Positions 56,946 to 64,000 of a DNA stretch of 64,000 bases are shown here, piece after piece. The DNA comes from Kocuria soli (GTDB lineage: Bacteria > Actinomycetota > Actinomycetes > Actinomycetales > Micrococcaceae). Numbering within the stretch: the first letter of the stretch is position 1; each line of letters begins with the position of its first letter. The notes beneath the pieces are model-generated. The model searched no databases, was not told the origin of the DNA, and worked only from the letters and a program-made list of their open reading frames with translations. Both the position numbers and the translations under genes were made by a program. The DNA lies in the NCBI RefSeq assembly GCF_003797835.1, contig NZ_RKMF01000014.1, positions 1 through 64,000 of the forward strand, in the 5' to 3' direction.

Positions 56946-58220
56946 TCAAGTGCTGTCCACCGCCCCTTCCGACCGGAACACGTCTTCCAGGCGCACGTCC
57001 GGCTCCAGCGCCGCCCACGATCGGACCACCCGGTGAACCTCCGTGACCCCGCGTGCCTTCACTCTGCGCGGAGTGACGGCGAACAGGATTCGCCCGGCGT
57101 CGTCCACGATATCTCCCAGCAGTTCGGACTGTGCGATGTCCTCGCAGGCAGCCTGCAATTCCCCGCGTGGCACTCGGCACGGGTGCCTGACCTCCACGTC
57201 GATCCGTGGCTGCACCCTGCTCCCGTCCTCCTCCCACGGGGCCATTCTGCGATGTACCCGAGGATCCGCTGCGAACAGATCAGCCAGACCAGCCGAAGGG
57301 CGCACCTGGGATCCATACTCGTCCCGCGGGGACCGCAAGGTCACGTGCACGTCCCCCGCGCTCAGCAGGTCCGCGATGACCAGGGCTGCGGCGCCGTCGT
57401 CGTACGTCTTGGTGCCCGGCGCCGACCGGTCCCATCGCACTGACAGGTCCGGTACGGCGTGAACCACCCCCGTCTGGCGCATCGTGGGATGGGTGATGCG
57501 CGTGGCCAGCCGGATGGACTCCGCGTTCTTCTGCTGCCGGGCCAGTTCCAGGTCGGCCAGGCTCCGCGCACCCCAGTCGGCGCCGCGGTGCACGGCCACG
57601 GCGGCAGATTCGTGCCGCAGGTCGTAACCGTCTTGGTAGGCCCGCCAGGCGAACTCCCAGTCCTCTCCCCCGTACCCGATCATCGACGCATCGAATCCGC
57701 CCACGGCCTCGAAGACCTCGCGTCGGCAGGAAAGAACCGCAGAAATGACGTAGCGGAATCCCGTGTGATCCGCGTGCCGCAGATCCTCCGTGGTCTCCCA
57801 GGCCTGCGCGAGCCACTGCGGTTCGCCAAGGTCACGGGGAGGATCCACCGACATGTCCACGTGTTTCCGCGATCCCACCACCAAGGCCCCCGGCTCTCTG
57901 CGTAGAGCGGCAACGACGGCGCCCAGGTAGCCCGGTTGCGGCACCGTGTCCCCGTCCAGGAAGGCCAGGACTTCACCCGTGGCCGCCGCCGCACCCAAGT
58001 TCCGAGCGGCAGCGGCCCGGAACCCACGGTCCTCCTGCCGGACGACCGTGATCTCCAGACCGTCGTACTCCCCCACGGACGGGGCCGTGGGCGATCCGTC
58101 ATCGGCCACGATCACCTGAATCGGGCCCGGGTGATCCTGCTCCGCAAGGCCGGTCAGCACCGCGGACAGCCCGTCTTGATCTCGGTAGTACGGCACCACC
58201 ACGGACACGGTCGGCGTCAT
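56946..58220 (-). CDS. GT2-family glycosyltransferase with extra C-terminal domain
   Basis: A 424-residue protein. The first ~265 residues are a GT-A fold: VSVVVPYYRDQDGLSAVL, ADDGSPTAP, LAFLDGDTVPQPG (DxD metal site) and GYGGEDWEFAWRAYQDG, the galactosyltransferase-like C-terminal motif. The remaining ~155 residues form a separate region of unknown type (PRDEYGSQVRPSAGLADLF, IDVEVRHPCRVPRGE). No signal or membrane segment is present. The ATG at 58220 overlaps the end of the upstream glycosyltransferase gene. Donor and acceptor unknown. Confidence 0.82.
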   Translation of the reverse strand: MTPTVSVVVPYYRDQDGLSAVLTGLAEQDHPGPIQVIVADDGSPTAPSVGEYDGLEITVVRQEDRGFRAAAARNLGAAAATGEVLAFLDGDTVPQPGYLGAVVAALRREPGALVVGSRKHVDMSVDPPRDLGEPQWLAQAWETTEDLRHADHTGFRYVISAVLSCRREVFEAVGGFDASMIGYGGEDWEFAWRAYQDGYDLRHESAAVAVHRGADWGARSLADLELARQQKNAESIRLATRITHPTMRQTGVVHAVPDLSVRWDRSAPGTKTYDDGAAALVIADLLSAGDVHVTLRSPRDEYGSQVRPSAGLADLFAADPRVHRRMAPWEEDGSRVQPRIDVEVRHPCRVPRGELQAACEDIAQSELLGDIVDDAGRILFAVTPRRVKARGVTEVHRVVRSWAALEPDVRLEDVFRSEGAVDST

Positions 58221-59332
58221 GACAGCTCCTCCGCCCACACCCGGGAGTAGGCGGCAGCCACCTCGCTCCACCCCCACGACGGCGGCGCCCCGAGCGCGCG
58301 AGTTCGCCGCGGATCCCCGAGGCATTCGAGCAAACGGGACCGAAAATCCTGTGCGGTGGCCACGGTCACGGCACCAGGCCACCGATGCGCAATCTCGATC
58401 ATGTACGGGCTCTCGAGGACCAGCGGAACCCGCCCGTGAGCGATCCAGGTGTTCAAGGACCCGGAGGCCGAAACATGCCGATGCGGGCACACCGGGACGT
58501 TCACGGCATGCAGTTCCGCGGCAAGCATTCCCTCCGGGACGTACCCCGTGACCTCGAAGTCCACGCCCCGCTGCCGGGCCCGCTCCATGAGGTCATGCAG
58601 GTAGTCGTGATGACCCTCGGCCGCCTGGCCGATGGCGCGCACGCACGTGCCGACCGGAGCGGCATCGATCAGGCGCTCATAGCCCTTTCCCGGGTAGACG
58701 AAGCCGAGCAGACCGATGTCGGCCGGCGTCGGCGGATCTCCGCCCCGCAGCGGTTCGCCGTCGGGGGCGCGGCGGCCGGTTCCGGGAGCGGCAACCGGCT
58801 CAAGAGGCAGCGGGATCACACGAATATTGACGTCCGCACACCCGGGAAGGTCGTGCACGCCCCGGGCTTCATGCTGGGAGTTCGCGACGACGACGTCCGC
58901 CCGCGCCGCCAACCACGCATAGGCCGCTGCCCGCCGGGAGTACCGATCGGCGCCTTCCTCACGCTGAGGCAGGTCGTGCAGGTTCACGACCCAGGATCGC
59001 GGTGCTTCGCGGTCCAGCAGATGACGCACGGAGTCAACGGCAGCATCCAGAGTTGCTCCGAAAATCCGGTCCGTGAAGGGGACGTGCAACAGATCGGCAC
59101 GGCCAGGGCTGGCGGTTTCAAGGTCCACGTGGCGTAGGCGGTGGCCGGCAGCATCGGCGGCTTCCACGGTCCGCGCCGCCACAAGGAGACCCCGCCCGTA
59201 CCGAGTCACCCCGTGGTGGGGCGGACCGATGACCGCGTGACGGACAACATCAACGTGCATCTGTGCACGCCCTACCTGGTCACCGGAGGGAGGTGCGCCG
59301 CCCCTCTGCGACTCTTCCGACCGCGCATCCAT
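58217..59332 (-). CDS. putative GT-B glycosyltransferase
   Basis: A 371-residue protein with a GT4-like layout: VIGPPHHGVTRYGRGLL near the start, DLPQREEGADRYSRRAAAY, WLAARADVVVANSQHEARGV, DIGLLGFVYPGKGYERLIDAA in the C-terminal half, and HRHVSASGSLNTWIAHGRVPLVLES near the end, where the donor-binding E would lie. GGAGG lies just before the ATG at 59332; a later ATG at 59260 is possible. First gene of the minus-strand pair, divergent from the four plus-strand genes. Confidence 0.75.
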   Translation of the reverse strand: MDARSEESQRGGAPPSGDQVGRAQMHVDVVRHAVIGPPHHGVTRYGRGLLVAARTVEAADAAGHRLRHVDLETASPGRADLLHVPFTDRIFGATLDAAVDSVRHLLDREAPRSWVVNLHDLPQREEGADRYSRRAAAYAWLAARADVVVANSQHEARGVHDLPGCADVNIRVIPLPLEPVAAPGTGRRAPDGEPLRGGDPPTPADIGLLGFVYPGKGYERLIDAAPVGTCVRAIGQAAEGHHDYLHDLMERARQRGVDFEVTGYVPEGMLAAELHAVNVPVCPHRHVSASGSLNTWIAHGRVPLVLESPYMIEIAHRWPGAVTVATAQDFRSRLLECLGDPRRTRALGAPPSWGWSEVAAAYSRVWAEELS

Positions 59333-59344
59333 CGAGCCTCCTTC

Positions 59345-59370
59345 ACTAACCCCGTAAGTGTACTGTTAGT
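59345..59370. promoter_or_regulatory. inverted repeat in the glycosyltransferase divergent spacer
   Basis: ACTAAC-N14-GTTAGT lies in the only AT-rich patch of the 139-bp spacer between the two glycosyltransferase operons. Bidirectional regulatory function is likely but untested. Confidence 0.35.
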
Positions 59371-59471
59371 CAGGCTGGTGATTATTGGGGTTGCCCGTCG
59401 CCAGATCATCCAGGTCAACGACGCGCGGACGGGCCGGTCCTCGCCCGAGAAGCCTCCGGGAAGGATGCCAG

Positions 59472-60647
59472 ATGAGCCCCACCACGGGCCATGAATGCCA
59501 CCCCCTCAAGGTGGCACCCGTCCCTGCGGATCACCCCTACGTCCGCGCGGTCCTGCCGCAAGGCGAAGACCTTCGAATCGTCACCCCGCCACGAACGTCG
59601 GAACCCGCATTCAGCGAGTGGCAGCCTCACCCTTATCTGGAAGCGGACCAGCTCCGTCATCTCGAATCCCCGCCGGAAGTCATCCACCTCCACTTCGGCT
59701 TCGAACACCGCACTCCGGATCAGATCCAGGAATTCGTGGACACCTGCGCCGCCCGCGACATCCGGCTGGTCATCACGGTTCACGACCTGGACAACCCCCA
59801 CCTGCCGAAGGACGGACAGGAAGACCACCACACGCGCCTAAGCATTCTGATCAGAGCTGCGGACGCGGTGCTGACGCTGACCGCTTCGGCGGCCGCCGCC
59901 ATCCGATCCGGATACGGGCGGGAAGCAATCGTGACCCCGCACCCCTTCGTGGTGGCACCGCAGACGGTTCAAGAACTCCGCGATACCTCGACCCACCCAA
60001 CTCCCACAACCCGCGCGGCCGTGGGGGTCTTCCTCAAGGACCTCCGGGTCAACACCGTCCAGGACCCCGGTTTCTACCGCGATCTGCACCGCGAACTCAG
60101 CTCATGCACGCAACAGGTGGGCCTCCGGGTCTTCGCCCACCGCTCCTCGTCCGAGCACCCACTCGTCGAATCCCTGCGGACCGAGTTCCACCCTCAAACG
60201 ACGGCCGCACACAGGGGTGTTCTCCACCTGCACGAGCGCTTCGAAGACCGTGACCTCTTCGCACGGATCATGTCGCTGGACGCCGTGATCCTGCCCTACA
60301 CGCACGGAACCCACTCGGGGTGGTTGGAGATGTGCCGGGACCTGGGTGTCGCCGTCGTTGCGCCGGATTACGGTCATTACGCGGGCCAAGCCGACCGACC
60401 CGACGCGGTCCAGACCTACCGCACGGGGGACGGTGCCGACGCCGCACGCGCCACCCTCCGCGCCCTGACAGCGACGACGACCGCCGGGTCACACCGCTCC
60501 CTACCGAACCGGTCCCTGCCGTACCGCGGAGACCGCGTCGCCCAGCACCGGGACGTCGTCCACGCGCATCGCGTCCTGCTCAGCAACGTCGTCGGTGGAC
60601 AGACGGTTGGGCAGACGACAGGGACGGCGGCGGGGGTGGCACCGTGA
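59472..60647 (+). CDS. putative glycosyltransferase, 391 aa
   Basis: A soluble protein with a two-lobed GT-B look. EVIHLHFGFEHRTPDQIQEFVDT and LVITVHDLDNPHLPKDGQEDHHTRLS (residues about 78-120) resemble the N-terminal lobe of GT4 enzymes. DAVILPYTHGTHSGWLEMCRDLGVAVVAPDYGHY (about 275-308) resembles the donor-site helix. The last ~60 residues are low-complexity. AAGGA precedes the ATG at 59472. The stop overlaps the next gene in GTGA. Family assignment is fold-level only. Confidence 0.65.
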   Translation: MSPTTGHECHPLKVAPVPADHPYVRAVLPQGEDLRIVTPPRTSEPAFSEWQPHPYLEADQLRHLESPPEVIHLHFGFEHRTPDQIQEFVDTCAARDIRLVITVHDLDNPHLPKDGQEDHHTRLSILIRAADAVLTLTASAAAAIRSGYGREAIVTPHPFVVAPQTVQELRDTSTHPTPTTRAAVGVFLKDLRVNTVQDPGFYRDLHRELSSCTQQVGLRVFAHRSSSEHPLVESLRTEFHPQTTAAHRGVLHLHERFEDRDLFARIMSLDAVILPYTHGTHSGWLEMCRDLGVAVVAPDYGHYAGQADRPDAVQTYRTGDGADAARATLRALTATTTAGSHRSLPNRSLPYRGDRVAQHRDVVHAHRVLLSNVVGGQTVGQTTGTAAGVAP

Positions 60648-61693
60648 GGATCGCCGTCGTCGGGCCTTCGCGCCTGCCCATTGCCCCGCCGTTCGGAGGT
60701 GGGCTGGAAGTCTTCGTGCATCACCTGGTCGCGGGCCTACGACGGCGCGGCCTGACCGTGGACCTGTTCGCGGCCCGCGGGTCCATCGGGCATCAGGCCG
60801 CTCTTGAGTTCCCGGGCATCGACTGGACCGGATTCGAGGATCTGGCCAGGGACGATGCCTACCCACCCGGCGCCGACGAGACCGAAACCGAGTCCTACGT
60901 GAGGGTCCGACGCCACCTGGACTCCTCCGACTACGACGTCATCCACAACAACAGTTCCCACCCCGTCATGCTGCACCCGGACCCGATGGGCAGCCCGCCG
61001 ATGATCACCACCCTGCACGTACCTCCGCAGGAGCCGATGCAGAAGGCCATCGACGCCGCGGGGTCGGCGGCGGGCCGATTCACCGCCGTGAGCCGTTTCA
61101 CGGCCGCGCAATGGAACCTTCCGACGTCGCCCCAGGTGGTGCACAACGGCGTGGACACTCGGCTGTGGACACCCGGCCCCGGTGGTCAGGGTGCCGTCTG
61201 GTTCGGTCGCCTGACCCGGGAGAAGGCGCCGCATCTGGCCATCGAAACCTGTCGGCGCCTCGGACTGCCGCTGACCCTCATCGGACGCAATGCGGATCCC
61301 GCGTACTTCCACTCGCAGATCCGCCCGCACCTGGGGAGTGACGTTCGGTGGATGGGGTCCTTGAGCCCGCGGGAAATCGTGCGGCAGGTGGGGCTGGCCG
61401 ACGTCGCGCTCGTGACACCCGCGTGGGACGAGCCGTTCGGGCTGGTCAGCATCGAAGCCATGGCGTGCGGAACCCCGGTGGCGGCAATCGCCCGTGGCGG
61501 TGTTGCCGAGGTGCTCGAGGACGTCCCCGACCATCTGGCCGCCCCGGGCTGCCCCGACGACCTGGTGCGGGCCGCGGTCGCCGCCCTGCGCCAACCGCGG
61601 GCAGAGGCCCGGGCCCTGGCCACCTCTCGATTCGATCTGGACATCATGCTGGACCGATACCTGCACCACTTTCTGGGGGTTCTGACGCCGTGA
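60644..61693 (+). CDS. GT4-family glycosyltransferase
   Basis: A 349-residue GT-B enzyme. The start VRIAVVGPSRLPIAPPFGGGLEVFVHHLVAGLRRRGL is typical, HNGVDTRLWTP marks the linker, and AWDEPFGLVSIEAMACGTPVAAIARGGVAEVL near residue 270 carries the EX7E donor motif. It uses a nucleotide sugar. The GTG at 60644 overlaps the previous stop, and its own stop overlaps the next GTG, so the four plus-strand genes form a translationally coupled operon. Confidence 0.9.
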   Translation: MRIAVVGPSRLPIAPPFGGGLEVFVHHLVAGLRRRGLTVDLFAARGSIGHQAALEFPGIDWTGFEDLARDDAYPPGADETETESYVRVRRHLDSSDYDVIHNNSSHPVMLHPDPMGSPPMITTLHVPPQEPMQKAIDAAGSAAGRFTAVSRFTAAQWNLPTSPQVVHNGVDTRLWTPGPGGQGAVWFGRLTREKAPHLAIETCRRLGLPLTLIGRNADPAYFHSQIRPHLGSDVRWMGSLSPREIVRQVGLADVALVTPAWDEPFGLVSIEAMACGTPVAAIARGGVAEVLEDVPDHLAAPGCPDDLVRAAVAALRQPRAEARALATSRFDLDIMLDRYLHHFLGVLTP

Positions 61694-62721
61694 TCGGTTT
61701 CTACGCCCACCACCAGGGATCCGGTCACCTGACGCGGTGCCGCGCGATCGCGCGGGCGATGGGCCCCTCCGTGGACACCACGATCCTGTCCTCCAACCCG
61801 CAGGCGGACCTCCTCCTGCCTCTGGACGCACCGGCGGAGTCCGGCTGCGATCCCGATCAACTCACCGCGCACGGGGCCTTCCACTGGGCACCCCCGCATC
61901 ACGTCGGCCTGGCGGACCGTATGGCGTTCGTGGCCGCCTGGATCCGGGACACTAGGCCCTCCGTGGTGCACGTCGACGTGTCCGTGGAGATGGCCGTGTT
62001 CATCCGCGCCATGGGCGTGCCGGTCACGGTGCAGGCCATGCCCGGAGTCCGCCCGGACGATCCCCACGCCCTGGGTTACCGGGTGGCCGATGCGATCATC
62101 GCCGCCTGGCCCGACTGGGTGGAGATTCCCCGCCACCTCCGCCCGGTTGCCGACCGGGTCCACGCGGTCGGCGGCATCACCCGTTGGGACCGGGACCCGT
62201 CCGCCCCCGCCAGGTCTTCGACCCCCTCGACCGACGACGGCGAGCGCGGCCCCTCGCACGCAGCCGGCCGCTCCGTCGTGATCCTGCTGGGGGCCGGCGG
62301 GACCGATGCCCCGGAGTCGTACTGGCAGGAGGTGGCCGCAACGCTTGAGGGGTCGGGGGCCTCCTGCACGCTGATCGGCGCGGGACGCTGGATGGCCGAC
62401 CCGTATCCCGTACTGCGGGCGGCGGATGTGGTGGTCACGGCGGCCGGGCAGAACTCAGTCGCGGACCTCGCGGCGCTGGGCACGTCGGTCGTCGTCGTCC
62501 CGCAGGATCGGCCGTTCGACGAACAACTGGCCACCGCCACCCTCCTGGCTGATGCCGGACTCGCGGTCCTTCCCGACGGCGTTCCGGCCCGCATGCCCGA
62601 GCCCGAGCAGTGGCCCGGGATCATCGATCACGCTCGCCGGCAGAACCCCAGGTGGTCCAGCTGGCAGACGCAGGGTGCTGCACGGCGCGCGGCCGACGTG
62701 ATCCTGGGGGTGGGCGGGTGA
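61690..62721 (+). CDS. MurG/GT28-like glycosyltransferase
   Basis: A 343-residue GT-B protein beginning VIGFYAHHQGSGHLTRCRAIARAM, the GxGHxxR start of the MurG/UDP-glycosyltransferase type. It has SVVHVDVSVEMAVFIRAMGVPV, then VTAAGQNSVADLAALGTSVVVVPQDRPFDEQ, the UDP-sugar pocket equivalent. It is not the peptidoglycan MurG, as it stands outside any dcw cluster and lacks that protein's signature lipid-binding region. The GTG start overlaps the previous stop. Confidence 0.8.
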   Translation: MIGFYAHHQGSGHLTRCRAIARAMGPSVDTTILSSNPQADLLLPLDAPAESGCDPDQLTAHGAFHWAPPHHVGLADRMAFVAAWIRDTRPSVVHVDVSVEMAVFIRAMGVPVTVQAMPGVRPDDPHALGYRVADAIIAAWPDWVEIPRHLRPVADRVHAVGGITRWDRDPSAPARSSTPSTDDGERGPSHAAGRSVVILLGAGGTDAPESYWQEVAATLEGSGASCTLIGAGRWMADPYPVLRAADVVVTAAGQNSVADLAALGTSVVVVPQDRPFDEQLATATLLADAGLAVLPDGVPARMPEPEQWPGIIDHARRQNPRWSSWQTQGAARRAADVILGVGG

Positions 62722-63527
62722 CGGGAGCAACCCATGTGATCACGGTGTGCTCGATGAATCGGCGGGACCATCTGCTGCGTCAGCTCGACGGCGTGCGGCG
62801 ATGGTTGCCGGGGGCCGTCCACCACACCGTGCAGATCGGGAGGACGGGTTTCCCCGTGGAAGGTTCCGCGGTCGTGGACCGCACGGGCCCAGGCGAGGTG
62901 AACCTCTCGGCAGCCCGTAACGCCGGTGCGGATGCCGCCGTGCGGGCGGGGGCGAAACGCCTGATCTTCCTGGACGCAGACTGCATACCGGGGCCTGATC
63001 TGGGCCGGTTCTACGACCTTGCCGTGCGCGAGCACCCCGGCGCCGTCGTCTGCGGACCCGTGACGTATCTCCCCGAGCCCGCTGCCCACGCGGGCCCCGT
63101 GGAACTGTCCGAGCTCGCGGGCTTGACAGCGCCGCATCCCGCTCGCCCCGACCCACCGGCCGGGGAGTTTCGGCCGGCCACGGCGGACGAGTACGAACTG
63201 TTCTGGTCCCTGTCCTTCGCCGTCTCCGCTGACCTCTGGGCCGGACTGCGGCGGAACACGGGCGGGTTCTGCGAGCAGTACACGGGCTACGGGGGCGAGG
63301 ACACGGACTTCGCCATGCTGTTGCGGAAAGAATGCATTCCCATGCTGTGGGCGGGCGGAGCCCACGCTTACCACCAGTGGCACCCGGTGTCCTCACCGCC
63401 GGTCGAACACGTGGCTGCGGTGCTCCGCAATGCAGCGCTCTTCCACCAACGCTGGGGTTGGTGGCCCATGCGGGGATGGTTGGAGGCCTTCGCGGAACAG
63501 GGTCTGATCCGTTGGCCGCCGCAGTGA
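62718..63527 (+). CDS. GT2-family glycosyltransferase (galactosyltransferase-like)
   Basis: A 269-residue GT-A enzyme with VITVCSMNRRDHLLRQL, LSAARNAGADAA, LIFLDADCIPGPDLGRF (DxD) and GYGGEDTDFAMLLRKECIPMLWAGG. It shares the GYGGED motif with the minus-strand GT2 at 56946. The GTG at 62718 overlaps the previous stop in GTGA. It is the last gene of the plus-strand set and is followed by a palindromic repeat. Confidence 0.87.
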   Translation: MTGATHVITVCSMNRRDHLLRQLDGVRRWLPGAVHHTVQIGRTGFPVEGSAVVDRTGPGEVNLSAARNAGADAAVRAGAKRLIFLDADCIPGPDLGRFYDLAVREHPGAVVCGPVTYLPEPAAHAGPVELSELAGLTAPHPARPDPPAGEFRPATADEYELFWSLSFAVSADLWAGLRRNTGGFCEQYTGYGGEDTDFAMLLRKECIPMLWAGGAHAYHQWHPVSSPPVEHVAAVLRNAALFHQRWGWWPMRGWLEAFAEQGLIRWPPQ

Positions 63528-63550
63528 CCTCCCCCGCGCCCACTCCACCT

Positions 63551-63612
63551 CGCCGAGTTCGGGGTTGTTCCGCCTATAGGGCCGAATAGGCGGAACAACC
63601 CCGAACTCGGCG
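63551..63612. repeat. dispersed palindromic repeat, copy C
   Basis: Perfect 27-bp arms identical to copy A at 45692, with a loop AGGGCCGA that differs from copy A's loop. It lies between the glycosyltransferase operon and the following gene and may end that transcript. Confidence 0.9.
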
Positions 63613-63682
63613 GGCATGAGGTTCAGCGGTGAGGCCAACCTCACGGCACTGTGTCCACAGTTGTGCCACAGTATCCAGCACC

Positions 63683-64000
63683 ATGACAGTCACAACCACG
63701 AGTCAAGAATCGAGCGCACCCGCCGTGAACGACGCAGCCTACGACCGGGAAGCACGGTGCCCGTGCGGATCCGGGGACGTATACGGCACGTGCTGCGGCC
63801 CCCTGCACAGGGGCAAGGCCGCGCCCACGGCCGAAGCGCTCATGCGATCGCGGTTCGCAGCCTTCGCCATCGGCGACGAGGCCTATCTGCTCCGCACCTG
63901 GGACCCCTCGACCCGCCCCGCCGAGATCGGCCTGGACCCCGACCTCCGCTGGTACCGCCTGGACATCAACGGCACCACGGGCGGCGGGCCGTTCGAGGAC
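63683..64000 (+). CDS. YchJ-family (UPF0225) SEC-C protein, 3' end outside the window
   Basis: The ATG at 63683 opens a frame that stays open for 106 codons to the end of the window. The encoded start has the SEC-C zinc motif CPCGSGDVYGTCCGP and LHRGKAAPTAEALMRSRFAAFAIGDEAYLLRTWDPSTRP, diagnostic of YchJ. The family binds zinc and is cytosolic; its role is uncertain. No good Shine-Dalgarno precedes the ATG. Partial gene. Confidence 0.88.
   Translation, partial: MTVTTTSQESSAPAVNDAAYDREARCPCGSGDVYGTCCGPLHRGKAAPTAEALMRSRFAAFAIGDEAYLLRTWDPSTRPAEIGLDPDLRWYRLDINGTTGGGPFED

Noticed and set aside
61690-62721. Peptidoglycan MurG
   Set aside because: The MurG-like start motif is shared by many GT-B enzymes. 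The gene is outside a cell-division cluster and surrounded by other glycosyltransferases.

Overview
The window is GC-rich actinobacterial chromosome. The glycine riboswitch over gcvPTH-sdaA, the MocR-type PdxR beside pdxST, mycothiol-type DinB proteins, an FprA reductase, valine and arginine catabolism, and the start-codon usage (GTG/TTG starts, many ATGA/GTGA overlaps, some leaderless genes) fit the Micrococcales, probably a Kocuria/Arthrobacter-like Micrococcaceae. The genus is inference. I see no prophage, insertion sequence, plasmid function or CRISPR array. Coding density is about 93 percent.

Layout. 1-137: no supportable gene. 138-632: one unrecognised ORF. 769-8524: two divergent operons that together encode what looks like the complete arginine transaminase (2-ketoarginine) pathway with its own Na+/solute symporter and an XRE-cupin regulator. 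8574-12992: DinB-like protein, pyridoxal phosphate synthase pdxST with the divergent regulator pdxR, and a GNAT acetyltransferase. 12961-19313: tandem glycine riboswitch driving gcvP-gcvT-gcvH-sdaA, which would turn glycine into serine and pyruvate-level carbon. 19326-23965: WYL regulator, two DinB-fold proteins, a zinc alcohol dehydrogenase and a nitronate monooxygenase. 24062-26481: fructose-bisphosphate aldolase, a SpoU methyltransferase and pyrE.

26520-36324 is a branched-chain acyl-CoA and valine degradation block: two acyl-CoA dehydrogenases, an SDR, an acyl-CoA ligase, enoyl-CoA hydratase, mmsB and mmsA, with TetR and MarR regulators. 36388-39153 is a molybdate ABC operon led by a small HTH-TOBE sensor; the ATPase lacks its own TOBE domain. 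Next come nadE, a TIM-barrel-like glycosidase candidate whose Shine-Dalgarno position is a ten-G tract, exonuclease III, a conserved hypothetical, and tRNA-Glu, tRNA-Asp and tRNA-Phe. After a mini-zincin and a lactone oxidase, 45798-55206 holds sulfate assimilation: sulfite reductase, APS reductase, cysD, cysN, a three-gene ABC importer of the sulfonate/nitrate class, and ferredoxin-NADP reductase fprA.

55419-63527 contains a small acidic protein, glgC, and a six-gene divergent glycosyltransferase cluster with tight GTGA overlaps. No recognisable acceptor, flippase or polymerase lies nearby. This is the best candidate for an undescribed pathway here. The window ends inside a YchJ-family gene.

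Two identical 27-bp-arm palindromes (45692 and 63551), plus a corrupted copy next to a 52-G run (55284-55396), form a dispersed intergenic repeat family. The G run is most likely a sequencing or assembly artefact.
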